From assembly GCA_040255215.1 (NCBI GenBank), contig JBDZUM010000024.1, positions 1 to 39,014 of the forward strand: a stretch of DNA of 39,014 bases. Reading direction: 5' to 3'. The notes under the pieces are model-generated. The model was not told where the DNA came from and made no database searches. It saw only the letters and a program-made list of their open reading frames with translations. This stretch comes from JAQSWP01 sp040255215. GTDB taxonomy: Bacteria > Pseudomonadota > Alphaproteobacteria > Reyranellales > JAQSWP01. This document shows, one piece after another, positions 24,063 to 32,026 of the stretch. Position 1 is the first letter of the stretch. Each line of letters begins with the position of its first letter. Made by a program: the position numbers and the translations under genes.

Positions 24063-25958
24063 ATGACCAGCCGCATCGAGCACAGGGCAGCGCTGCCCGT
24101 CGGATACGGCCTGCACGAGTACCGCATTACCGGGGTGCTCGGTCATGGTGGATTCGGCATCACCTACAGCGCCTACGATGCCGGTCTGGGCAAGACCGTC
24201 GCCATCAAGGAGTACCTGCCCGGCGAGTTCGCCGTGCGCGATGGCGGCATCGAGGTGGCGGCGAAGTCCTCGGCCGATTCCGATCCTTTTCACTGGGGGC
24301 TGGAGCGTTTCCTCGACGAGGCGCGGATTCTCGCACGCTTCCATCACCCGAATGTCGTCGGCGTGCATCGCTATTTCGAGGCCAACGGCACGGCCTACAT
24401 GGTGATGGAGTTCGTCGACGGGGACACGCTGGCGCAGAGCTTCCGCAACGGGCGGACCTTCGATACGGCCGGCCTGCTGGCCCTGGCGCAGCCGCTGCTC
24501 GACGGGCTCGAAGCCGTGCATCGCGCGGGCTACCTGCATCGCGACATCAAGCCGTCGAACATCATGCTGCGGGGGGACGGCAGGCCGGTGCTGCTCGATT
24601 TCGGCTCCGCCCGCTCGGCCCTGGGCCGCGGCAGCCGCACCGTCACCAGCATCGTGACGCCAGGCTACGCCCCCTACGAGCAGTATTACAGCGACGGCAA
24701 CCAGGGGCCCTGGACCGATATCTATGCCTTAGGCGCGGTCCTGCATCAGATCGTCGCCGGCCGGCCGCCTGTCGAAGCGCCGGCGCGCATGAAGACCGAT
24801 CCGCTGCCCAAGGCGGTGGTGGTCGGGCAGGGCCGCTATCCGCCCGCCATGCTTGCCGCCATCGACTGGGCCCTGGCCTTCGATGAAACCCAACGCCCGC
24901 AATGCGTCGCCGACTGGCGCAACGCCCTGCTTGGCCGGTCTGCCGTTGCCGCGGCTGTTTCGCCGCCGCTGGCCGCGCTTGCCGCCGATCGCCTCGGCAA
25001 TACCGGGCGACGCGAGCGGCCGGCCCGTCGCGGCCTTGCTTTCGCTGTCGTGCTGGCTGGGCTGGTTGCGGCTTCCGGCGTGGCCTACGGCGTCTACGAA
25101 TATCGACAGGTTGAGATCGAACAGGCTCGCGAACTGGCCTTCCGCGAACAGACGCGGCAGGAGGTGGAGCGCGCTGCCGATTTGCATTCGGCGGCGCTGG
25201 CCCAGGAAATCGAGGCGCGACAGGATGCCGAACGGCGACGGCAGGCCGAGTTGGAAGCCGCCGAGCGCGCCCGACAGGCCGAGGAGCAGCGCCGGGCTGC
25301 GGAAGCCGCCCGTTCGGAACGCGAGCGCCAGGCCGAACTCGTCCGCGCCCGCAAGGAAGCCGAAGAGCAGGCTCGCCGGGCGGCGGACGATGCCGAGACG
25401 AGGCGTCGACAGGCGGCGGAAGCCGAAAGGCGGGCCGTCGAGCAGGCGCGGCTGGAAGAGGCGGAGCGCCGGGCGCGCGAGGAACAGGCGCGGCGCAATC
25501 GCGCCGCCTCGCAGGGACCGGTGTTCGGCCGCACGGTGACGCGCGATCAGCTCGGCCGGCCTCGCATTCTCACCGGGCCGATCAACCCCGACGCCCAGCC
25601 GCAGCCTCAAGGTGACATGCGCTGGGACGATATCGGCCGGGACGTCGAGCGCGATCGCGGGCGGCAGCGGCGTTATCCGGACCAGGGGTCGCAGCTCGAT
25701 CTGCGCAACGGCGGCGATCTGCTCAACTTCGTTTCCGCCTTCGTCGCCAGCACCCAGCGCCTGCTGGCGCAGCAGGATCCCGCGCCGCGCCTGCAGACCG
25801 ATCCCGACGCGGCCGCCGAGCGTCAGCGTCGCGCCGAGCAGCGCGCCCGCGAACGGGCCGAGCAGGAACGCCTGCAGCGCGACCTGCAGGAGCGCCGCGA
25901 ACGGCAGCAGGAGCAGCTCCGATCGCTGGAAAACGAGCGCCTGCGCGAACGGCGCTAG
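24063..25958 (+). CDS. Membrane Ser/Thr protein kinase with long coiled-coil tail
   Basis: The 631-residue protein has a complete Hanks-type kinase domain: Gly loop GHGGFGITY (27-35), VAIKEY with Lys49, HRDIKPSN (159-166), DFG (179-181), and TPGYAPYEQY in the activation/P+1 segment. A single membrane helix lies at about 324-345. Instead of PASTA repeats, a highly charged Ala/Arg/Glu-rich coiled coil runs from about 350 to 495, followed by a proline-containing linker (GPVFGRTVTRDQLGRPRI), a short ordered part near NGGDLLNFVSAFVASTQRLL, and a second Arg/Glu coiled coil at the C-terminus. The tail should be outside the cytoplasm if the single helix holds. No phosphatase or FHA gene is adjacent. 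Target unknown. A GAGGAG lies upstream of the ATG. Confidence 0.9.
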   Translation: MTSRIEHRAALPVGYGLHEYRITGVLGHGGFGITYSAYDAGLGKTVAIKEYLPGEFAVRDGGIEVAAKSSADSDPFHWGLERFLDEARILARFHHPNVVGVHRYFEANGTAYMVMEFVDGDTLAQSFRNGRTFDTAGLLALAQPLLDGLEAVHRAGYLHRDIKPSNIMLRGDGRPVLLDFGSARSALGRGSRTVTSIVTPGYAPYEQYYSDGNQGPWTDIYALGAVLHQIVAGRPPVEAPARMKTDPLPKAVVVGQGRYPPAMLAAIDWALAFDETQRPQCVADWRNALLGRSAVAAAVSPPLAALAADRLGNTGRRERPARRGLAFAVVLAGLVAASGVAYGVYEYRQVEIEQARELAFREQTRQEVERAADLHSAALAQEIEARQDAERRRQAELEAAERARQAEEQRRAAEAARSERERQAELVRARKEAEEQARRAADDAETRRRQAAEAERRAVEQARLEEAERRAREEQARRNRAASQGPVFGRTVTRDQLGRPRILTGPINPDAQPQPQGDMRWDDIGRDVERDRGRQRRYPDQGSQLDLRNGGDLLNFVSAFVASTQRLLAQQDPAPRLQTDPDAAAERQRRAEQRARERAEQERLQRDLQERRERQQEQLRSLENERLRERR

Positions 25959-26031
25959 GACGAGTTCCCCGCCCCGCAAGTCGATTGCCTGAGACCGTCC
26001 TGCCGCGCCACAATGGCGACGGGAGGCAACA

Positions 26032-27552
26032 ATGAACATCGTCCGCTGGCTGGAGCGCGCTGCGCGCTACCATCCCGATGCACCCGCCGTGGCCCGCGGC
26101 ACGTCCGTGCATCACACCTACCGTTCGCTGCTGCGCCGCGTCTCGTGGATGGCGTCGGGCCTGCGCCACAGGCATCGGCTGGCGCCGGGCGATCGCGTCG
26201 CCGTGGCGATGACAAACTGCGTCGAGGCGATCGAGACGCTCTATGCCATCTGGCATGCCGGGCTGGTCGCCGTGCCGATGAACGCCAAGCTTCATCCGCG
26301 CGAATTCGCCTACATCCTCGAGAACTCAGGTGCGGCGCTGTGCATCTGCACCGATGACCTGGCGGAAGACATCGAGAGCGTGCGCGGCGACTGTCCGGCG
26401 CTGCGCGCCGTGATCGTGGTCGGCACCGAAGACTATCGCAAGCTCGGCCCGGGCGATCCGATCGCCCTGCAGGACCGGCTGGCGACCGATCCGGCCTGGC
26501 TGTTCTACACCTCCGGCACCACGGGTCGACCCAAGGGCGCCTGCCTGTCGCATCGCAACCTGATCGAGATGACGCAGGGCTATTTCATGGAGGTGGACGA
26601 TCCCGGCTTCGGCGCGCCGATTCTGCATGCCGCGCCGATCAGCCACGGTTCGGGCCTCTATAATTTCCCGCTGCTGGCGCGCGCCGGCGTGCAGGTCATT
26701 CCCGAGAGCGGCCGCTACGAGCCGGACGAGACCGTCGCATTGGCCAACCACTGGCGTGGCATGAGCATGTTTCTCGCGCCGACCATGGTGAAGCGCCTGG
26801 TCGAGCACCGGTCTTCGGCCGAGTTGAAGGACGGCGCCATCCGCACCGTGGTCTACGGTGGTGGGCCGATGTACGTCGCCGACATCAAGCAGGGCATGAG
26901 CCGGCTGGGCGACATCTTCGCCCAGATCTACGGCCAGGGCGAAACGCCCATGACGATCACCGTGCTGTCGCGGGCCGAACACATGAACAAGGCGCATCCG
27001 CGCTGGGAGGAGCGGCTGGCCTCGGTCGGTCGGCCCCAGGCCTGCGTCGAGGTGCGCATTACCGATGCCGAGGGAGCGGACCTGCCCGAGGGCGAGATCG
27101 GCGAGATCGTGGTGCGCGGCGATACGGTGATGTCGGGCTACTGGAACGATCCCGCATCGACGGCAAAAGCCTTGCGCGACGACTGGCTCTTCACCGGCGA
27201 CATGGGGAGTTTCGACGCCGACGGATTCCTGACTCTGAAGGATCGGTCCAAGGACATGATCATTTCCGGCGGCACCAACATCTATCCGCGCGAGATCGAG
27301 GAGGTGCTGCTGCGCCATCCTGCGGTTCTCGAAGCGTCGGTGGTCGGGCGGCCGCATCCGGAATGGGGCGAAGAGGTCGTGGCGTTCGTCGTCGCCGGCG
27401 AGGGCAGGCAGGTCGGCCCTGCCGAGCTGGACGCTTTGTGCCTCGACAACATCGCCCGCTTCAAGCGGCCGAAGGACTATAAATTCGTCGCCAGCCTGCC
27501 GAAGAACAACTACGGCAAGGTGCTGAAAACCGAACTACGCAAGCTGGTTTGA
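26032..27552 (+). CDS. Acyl-CoA synthetase / AMP-dependent ligase
   Basis: The 506-residue ANL-superfamily enzyme activates a carboxylic acid to its acyl-AMP and then the CoA thioester. Present are the P-loop-like YTSGTTGRPKG (159-169), the acyl-pocket region GAPILHAAPISHGSGLYNFP, IYGQGETPMTI (A5), DDWLFTGDMG (A7 with the ribose-binding Asp), SKDMIISGGTNIYPREIEEVLLRHP (A8 hinge) and the catalytic Lys in NNYGKVLKTELRK near the C-terminus. Its closest style is the long- or medium-chain/aryl-CoA ligases; the substrate is not given by sequence. GGGAGG is 6 bases upstream of the ATG. An SDR gene follows 29 bases after the stop, so the pair probably forms one operon. Confidence 0.94.
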   Translation: MNIVRWLERAARYHPDAPAVARGTSVHHTYRSLLRRVSWMASGLRHRHRLAPGDRVAVAMTNCVEAIETLYAIWHAGLVAVPMNAKLHPREFAYILENSGAALCICTDDLAEDIESVRGDCPALRAVIVVGTEDYRKLGPGDPIALQDRLATDPAWLFYTSGTTGRPKGACLSHRNLIEMTQGYFMEVDDPGFGAPILHAAPISHGSGLYNFPLLARAGVQVIPESGRYEPDETVALANHWRGMSMFLAPTMVKRLVEHRSSAELKDGAIRTVVYGGGPMYVADIKQGMSRLGDIFAQIYGQGETPMTITVLSRAEHMNKAHPRWEERLASVGRPQACVEVRITDAEGADLPEGEIGEIVVRGDTVMSGYWNDPASTAKALRDDWLFTGDMGSFDADGFLTLKDRSKDMIISGGTNIYPREIEEVLLRHPAVLEASVVGRPHPEWGEEVVAFVVAGEGRQVGPAELDALCLDNIARFKRPKDYKFVASLPKNNYGKVLKTELRKLV

Positions 27553-27581
27553 TCGACGCGTCGCAAACGAGGAGAACGGAT

Positions 27582-28379
27582 ATGGGAGATCGCCTCAAGG
27601 ACAAGGTCGCCATCGTGGTGGGCGCCGGTTCATCGGGGCCGGGCTGGGGCAACGGCAAGGCCACGGCCGTGACTTTCGCCCGCGAGGGCGCCCGGGTGTT
27701 CTGCGTCGACGCCAACGTCAAGGCGGCGCAGGAAACCGTCGAGATCATCAAGGGCGAAGGCGGCGAGGCGCATGCGCATCTGTGCAACGTCGCTAATGCG
27801 GCCGAGGTGCAGCGCATGGCGGAAGCCTGCGCCACCGACTGGGGTCGCATCGACGTGCTGCACAACAATGTCGGCATCGCCCGCACCGGCGGTCCGGTGG
27901 AGATGAGCGAAGGCGACTGGGATCTGGTGCTGGACGTCAACCTGAAGAGTTTTTTCCTGACCTGCAAATACGTGCTGCCGATCATGGAGAAGCAGGGCGC
28001 TGGTTCGATCATCAACGTCTCGTCGATCGCCTCGATCCGCGTGCCGCGCGGCATTTCCTACGTCGCCTACAACGCCAGCAAGGCCGGCGTGAACGGGCTG
28101 ACACAGGCCGTGGCCGTGCAGTACGCCAGCAGGGGCATTCGCTGCAACGCCATCCTGCCCGGGCTGATGAACACGCCGATGATCGCGCCGCTCGCCAGTT
28201 CCTATTCGCAGGGCGACTACGAGAAGATGATCGCCATCCGCGACAAGATCAGCCCGACCGGCAAGATGGGCACGGCCTGGGACGTGGCAAACTGCGCGCT
28301 GTTCCTGGCCAGCGACGAGTCGAAATACGTCAACGGCCATCTGCTGGTCGTCGATGGCGGGCTGATCAATACCGCCTAA
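27582..28379 (+). CDS. Short-chain dehydrogenase/reductase
   Basis: The 265-residue NAD(P)-dependent oxidoreductase has the cofactor loop as GAGSSGPGWGNGKA (a longer variant of TGxxxGxG), NNVGIA in place of NNAG, and the catalytic set Ser in INVSSIAS, Tyr and Lys in YVAYNASKAG. LPGLMNTPM follows the active site and VDGGLINTA ends the protein, as in classical SDRs. The ATG at 27582 has GAGGAGAA upstream; an earlier TTG reading at 27549 lacks this. It probably works with the adjacent acyl-CoA ligase in a hydroxyacyl or aromatic pathway. Its stop overlaps the stop of the convergent AbrB-type gene by four bases. Confidence 0.92.
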   Translation: MGDRLKDKVAIVVGAGSSGPGWGNGKATAVTFAREGARVFCVDANVKAAQETVEIIKGEGGEAHAHLCNVANAAEVQRMAEACATDWGRIDVLHNNVGIARTGGPVEMSEGDWDLVLDVNLKSFFLTCKYVLPIMEKQGAGSIINVSSIASIRVPRGISYVAYNASKAGVNGLTQAVAVQYASRGIRCNAILPGLMNTPMIAPLASSYSQGDYEKMIAIRDKISPTGKMGTAWDVANCALFLASDESKYVNGHLLVVDGGLINTA

Positions 28380-29506
28380 GGGCTAAGGCGTTTCCACAGT
28401 CGGAACACGGCGGGCGCCACCAGCACGACGAAGAAAATGCGGAACAGGTGGTGCGCCGCCACCATGGCGGTGTCGACATGCAGCGCCAGCGCCACCAGGC
28501 TCATTTCCGCGACGCCGCCGGGCGAGAACGACAGCAGCAGTGCCGGCATCGGCAGATCGATGTAGTGCAGGGCGATCAGCGTGAACGCCACCGCAACGCC
28601 GACGCCAATCAACCCACCGCCCACCGACATGATCAAGGTTCGGCCGACCTCGCGAATATGGACGCCGATGAAGCGGCAGCCGATGGCGGTGCCGATCACG
28701 ACCTGCGCCGCCGCCACGATCTCGGCCGGCGGCTGCGTTTTCGTCAGGCCGAAATAATGCGCCGCCGCCGACAGGATCATCGGGCCGAGGATGGCGGCGG
28801 CCGGCAGCCGGACCAGCGTGGCCAGCGGGGCGCCGATGGCGCCGCACGCGATCAGCGCCGCATAGTCGATCAGCCCGACATCGGCGAAATGCACGCCGGT
28901 GCCGCCCGTCGACTGCACCCCGTCGTGGAAGCGGAACCAGATCGGCACCGTCATCACCACCACTAGGATGCGCACCGCATGCGCCAGCGAAATCTTGCGA
29001 TCGTCGCCGCCCATGTCGCCACCCACCGCAATCATCTCCGCCAGGCCGCCGGGAATGCCGCTGAAATAGGCAGTGGCACGATCGAACCCGCCGACATAGC
29101 GGAAGAACAGGTAGGCGAGAAGACCGCTGACGAAAGTCAGCGCCATGAGAGTGGCGATGCTGCCGACCCATTGCGGCAGGGAATCGATCAGGCTCGGCGA
29201 GAAGCCGCTGCCCAGCATGACGCCCAGCACCACCAGCATGATCTGGCGCAGCTTCGGCCAGACCCCGATGCGGGCGCCGGACAGCGAAGCGGCCGTGCAC
29301 AGCACGGCGGCGCCCATCATCCAGGGCAGCGGCATGCCGATGAAGAAGAACGCCGTGCCGCCGATCGAGCCGATGGCCAGCGCCAGGATCAGCGATTTGG
29401 GATTGGTCGGTCCGAGCGGCGGATAGGCATGGGGCACATGGGACAGGTCTTCCTCGATGTGCTCGCCTTCCCGGGCGGCATCGTTCTCGCTTCTGCCTTT
29501 CGTCAC
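28376..29506 (-). CDS. AbrB-family integral membrane protein
   Basis: The 376-residue protein has a hydrophilic N-terminus of about 38 residues and then ten or so membrane helices in two repeats. Each repeat has the family's Gly/Pro turn: FFIGMPLPWMMGA and YFSGIPGGLAEMIAVG in the first, RLPAAAILGPMILSAAAHY and LLSFSPGGVAEMSLVALAL in the second. This duplicated domain (COG3180) is often annotated as 'AbrB' or 'putative ammonia monooxygenase', both names without good functional support; it is probably a transporter. The start is a GTG at 29506 that overlaps the nadK stop (GTGA), so it is translationally coupled to nadK. It is convergent with the SDR gene. Confidence 0.85.
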   Translation of the reverse strand: MTKGRSENDAAREGEHIEEDLSHVPHAYPPLGPTNPKSLILALAIGSIGGTAFFFIGMPLPWMMGAAVLCTAASLSGARIGVWPKLRQIMLVVLGVMLGSGFSPSLIDSLPQWVGSIATLMALTFVSGLLAYLFFRYVGGFDRATAYFSGIPGGLAEMIAVGGDMGGDDRKISLAHAVRILVVVMTVPIWFRFHDGVQSTGGTGVHFADVGLIDYAALIACGAIGAPLATLVRLPAAAILGPMILSAAAHYFGLTKTQPPAEIVAAAQVVIGTAIGCRFIGVHIREVGRTLIMSVGGGLIGVGVAVAFTLIALHYIDLPMPALLLSFSPGGVAEMSLVALALHVDTAMVAAHHLFRIFFVVLVAPAVFRLWKRLSP

Positions 29507-30315
29507 GGGGCGAACTGCTCCTTGACGATGCGCTCCTCGAGATTGTGTTCCGGGTCGAACAGCAGGGTCAGCTTGACGTCGCTGGCTTCGGTGACGGTCA
29601 CGGACACGACGTCGCGCACTTCGGTATCGTCGGCCACGGCGCTGACCGGCCGCTTCTGCGGATCGAGCACCGTGAACTCCACCGTCGCCGTGCGCGGCAG
29701 CAGCGCGCCGCGCCAGCGCCGCGGACGGAAGGCGGAGATCGGCGTCAGCGCCACCAGGCTGGAGCCCAGCGGCAGGATGGGTCCGTAAGCCGAAAGGTTG
29801 TAGGCGGTCGAGCCGGCCGGCGTCGCCACCATGACGCCATCGCAGATCAGTTCGGACAGCCGCAGCTTGCCGTCGATGCTGATGGCGATCTTGGCCGTCT
29901 GCCGCGCCTCGCGCAGCAGCGACACCTCGTTGATCGCCAGCGCCTCGCGCCTCGTCCCCTTGAGCGTGGTCGCCACCATGCGCAGCGGGTGCAGCTCGAT
30001 CGCCTGGGCGCGCTTCAGCAGGCTGGTCAGGCCGGCCGAGCGGTACTCGTTCATCAGGAAGCCGACCGTGCCGCGATTCATGCCGTAGATCGGCTTGTGC
30101 AGGTTCTGGTAGCGATGCAGCGTGCGCAGCATGAACCCGTCGCCGCCCAGCGCCACGATCACGTCGGCCTGCGCCGGCGACACGCTGCCATACCGCTTTT
30201 CCAGCGTCTTCAGCGCCGCTTCCGCCTCTTTGGTCCGGGCGGCGACGAAGGCGAGCCTGGTCCCGTTGCGGGCGGGCGCGGGAGAGCGGCGGGAGGAGGG
30301 GCGCTTGGCGGGCAT
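29503..30315 (-). CDS. nadK: NAD kinase
   Basis: The 270-residue enzyme phosphorylates NAD to NADP. It has the ATP/metal motif ALGGDGFMLRTLH (GGDG at 57-60), MNRGTVGFLMNEY, ELICDGVMVATPAGSTAYNLSAYGP and the C-terminal domain ending in DPEHNLEERIVKEQFAP. A polar start of about 17 residues (MPAKRPSSRR) is not conserved in the family, and a start inside it is possible. The gene lies 76 bases after moaA on the same strand and runs into the AbrB-type gene. It is a housekeeping function. Confidence 0.95.
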   Translation of the reverse strand: MPAKRPSSRRSPAPARNGTRLAFVAARTKEAEAALKTLEKRYGSVSPAQADVIVALGGDGFMLRTLHRYQNLHKPIYGMNRGTVGFLMNEYRSAGLTSLLKRAQAIELHPLRMVATTLKGTRREALAINEVSLLREARQTAKIAISIDGKLRLSELICDGVMVATPAGSTAYNLSAYGPILPLGSSLVALTPISAFRPRRWRGALLPRTATVEFTVLDPQKRPVSAVADDTEVRDVVSVTVTEASDVKLTLLFDPEHNLEERIVKEQFAP

Positions 30316-30391
30316 TGGAACGGGGCGAGAGCGGAGGGAGCCGGCAGTATAGCGCCTGTGGCCAGCGCCGCTACAGCGCCGCCCGTGCAGG

Positions 30392-31381
30392 TCAGCCGCC
30401 CGTCACGCTCATGTGGCGGGCGACGGAAGGCGCCTGGCTGCGGCGATCGATGATGAAATCGTGGCCCTTGGGCTTGCGGGCGATGGCGGCATGGATCGCC
30501 GCGATCAGCTCCTCGTCGCTTTCGGAGCGCCGCAGCGGTTCGCGCAGATCGGCCGCATCGTCCTGGCCCAGGCACATGAACAGCGTGCCGGTGCAGGTCA
30601 GCCGTACCCGGTTGCAGCTCTCGCAGAAATTATGGGTCAGCGGCGTGATGAACCCCAGCCGGCCGCCGGTTTCCTTGACGGTGAAATAGCGCGCCGGTCC
30701 GCCGGTGCGATGGTCGCTTTCCTGCAGGGTCCAGTGCGCCTGCAGCCGCGAGCGTACCAGCGACAGCGGCAAATACTGATCGACGCGCTGCTCGCCGATA
30801 TCGCCCATCGGCATGACTTCGATCCAGGTCAGGTCCATGCCGCGGCCATGGGCCCACTGCATCATCGAATCGAGCTCGTCGTCGTTGACGCCGCGCAGTG
30901 CGACGGCGTTGATCTTGACCGCCAGCCCGGCCGCCTGCGCCGCATCGAGCCCGGCCATGACCTTGTCGAGATCGCCCCAGCGCGTGATGGCGCGGAACTT
31001 GTCGCGATCCAGCGTATCGATCGAGACGTTGATCCGCTTCACGCCGCACGCCGCCAGCTCGGCGGCATGCCGGGCGAGCTGGCTGCCATTGGTGGTGACG
31101 GTGAGTTCGTCGAGGGCGCCGCTTTGCAGGTGCCGCGACAGGGAGCGCACCAGCGACATGATGTTCTTGCGCACCAGCGGCTCGCCGCCGGTCAGGCGCA
31201 GCTTGCGCACGCCCAGCCGGACGAAGGTGCTGCACAGCCGGTCGAGCTCCTCGAGCGACAGCACGTCGGCCTTGGGCAGGAACGTCATGTCTTCCGCCAT
31301 GCAGTAGACGCAGCGGAAATCGCAGCGATCCGTCACCGAAACGCGCAGATAGGAGATATGCCGGCCGAACGGGTCGATCAT
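30392..31381 (-). CDS. moaA: GTP 3',8-cyclase, molybdenum cofactor synthesis
   Basis: The 329-residue radical-SAM enzyme makes the first step of molybdopterin synthesis from GTP. The SAM cluster is CDFRCVYC (Cys20, 24, 27) after RVSVTDR, then LRLTGGEPLVRKNI. The second 4Fe-4S cluster for GTP binding is CESCNRVRLTCTGTLFMC near residues 258-275. The C-terminus ends in SVTGG, matching the conserved Gly-Gly tail that the enzyme needs. No other moa or mob genes are in the window. The ATG follows a TAGATT box by seven bases, so the message may lack a leader. It is divergent from the HIT gene. Confidence 0.97.
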   Translation of the reverse strand: MIDPFGRHISYLRVSVTDRCDFRCVYCMAEDMTFLPKADVLSLEELDRLCSTFVRLGVRKLRLTGGEPLVRKNIMSLVRSLSRHLQSGALDELTVTTNGSQLARHAAELAACGVKRINVSIDTLDRDKFRAITRWGDLDKVMAGLDAAQAAGLAVKINAVALRGVNDDELDSMMQWAHGRGMDLTWIEVMPMGDIGEQRVDQYLPLSLVRSRLQAHWTLQESDHRTGGPARYFTVKETGGRLGFITPLTHNFCESCNRVRLTCTGTLFMCLGQDDAADLREPLRRSESDEELIAAIHAAIARKPKGHDFIIDRRSQAPSVARHMSVTGG

Positions 31382-31514
31382 GGCCTGTAATCTAGGTCCG
31401 CCGGGCCGTCATTGCGACCCGAAATTTCGTGTGGGTATAGGCCCTTATCGATATTGGCAGGGTTCCGGCCCTTGGCTAGGGTGGAGGCTTGCAACGGACG
31501 TTGGGGGCGTCGGC

Positions 31515-31922
31515 GTGGGGGAATTCGTGCTTAACGAGCGGCTGGCGGCCGATACCGTGCCGATCGCCGAATGGCCCCTGTCCGATGTGCGGCTGATGAA
31601 CGACCGCTCCTGGCCGTGGCTTATCCTGGTGCCGCGCCGTCCCGCCCTCAAGGAGCTGCACGATCTGTCGACCCTCGACCTGGCGCTGCTGGTCGGCGAA
31701 ATCGCCAAGGCGTCGCGGGCGATGACCGAGATGTGCCGGCCGGACAAGGTCAATGTCGGCGCGCTGGGCAACATCGTGCAGCAGCTGCACATCCACGTCA
31801 TCGGCCGCTTCCGCGACGATCCGGCCTGGCCCGGCCCGGTCTGGTCCTTCCGTCCCGCCGTGCCCTATCGCGAGGGCGAACTTCCCCAGGTCGTCGAGCG
31901 GCTCAGGGACGCGCTGTCCTAG
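31515..31922 (+). CDS. HIT-family nucleotide hydrolase
   Basis: The roughly 135-residue protein is a histidine-triad protein. The N-terminal strand FVLNERLAADTVPIAEWPLSDVRLMND and WLILVPRRP are typical of a diadenosine-polyphosphate hydrolase-like subgroup in proteobacteria. The triad region is NIVQQLHIHVIGR, with the second and third His of the usual motif. The likely activity is hydrolysis of nucleotide phosphoramidates or dinucleotides. The start is a GTG at 31515 chosen by family alignment, with GGGGGC upstream; an in-frame GTG at 31527 is an alternative. It is divergent from moaA. Confidence 0.85.
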   Translation: MGEFVLNERLAADTVPIAEWPLSDVRLMNDRSWPWLILVPRRPALKELHDLSTLDLALLVGEIAKASRAMTEMCRPDKVNVGALGNIVQQLHIHVIGRFRDDPAWPGPVWSFRPAVPYREGELPQVVERLRDALS

Positions 31923-32026
31923 GCGGGTCGCTCGGCCGGGATGACAACGGCCGGGCAGGTGAACTACCCTTCATTAGAAAATCGCCGCCGGCAGAGCGGC
32001 CATCAGGGAAGGGGAGAGGCGCGTCC

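Noticed and set aside
25094..25958. Tandem repeats or a CRISPR-like array in the kinase tail
   Set aside because: The repetitive look comes from Ala/Arg/Glu/Gln codons of a coiled coil. There are no regular repeat and spacer units, and no CRISPR array was seen anywhere in the window.
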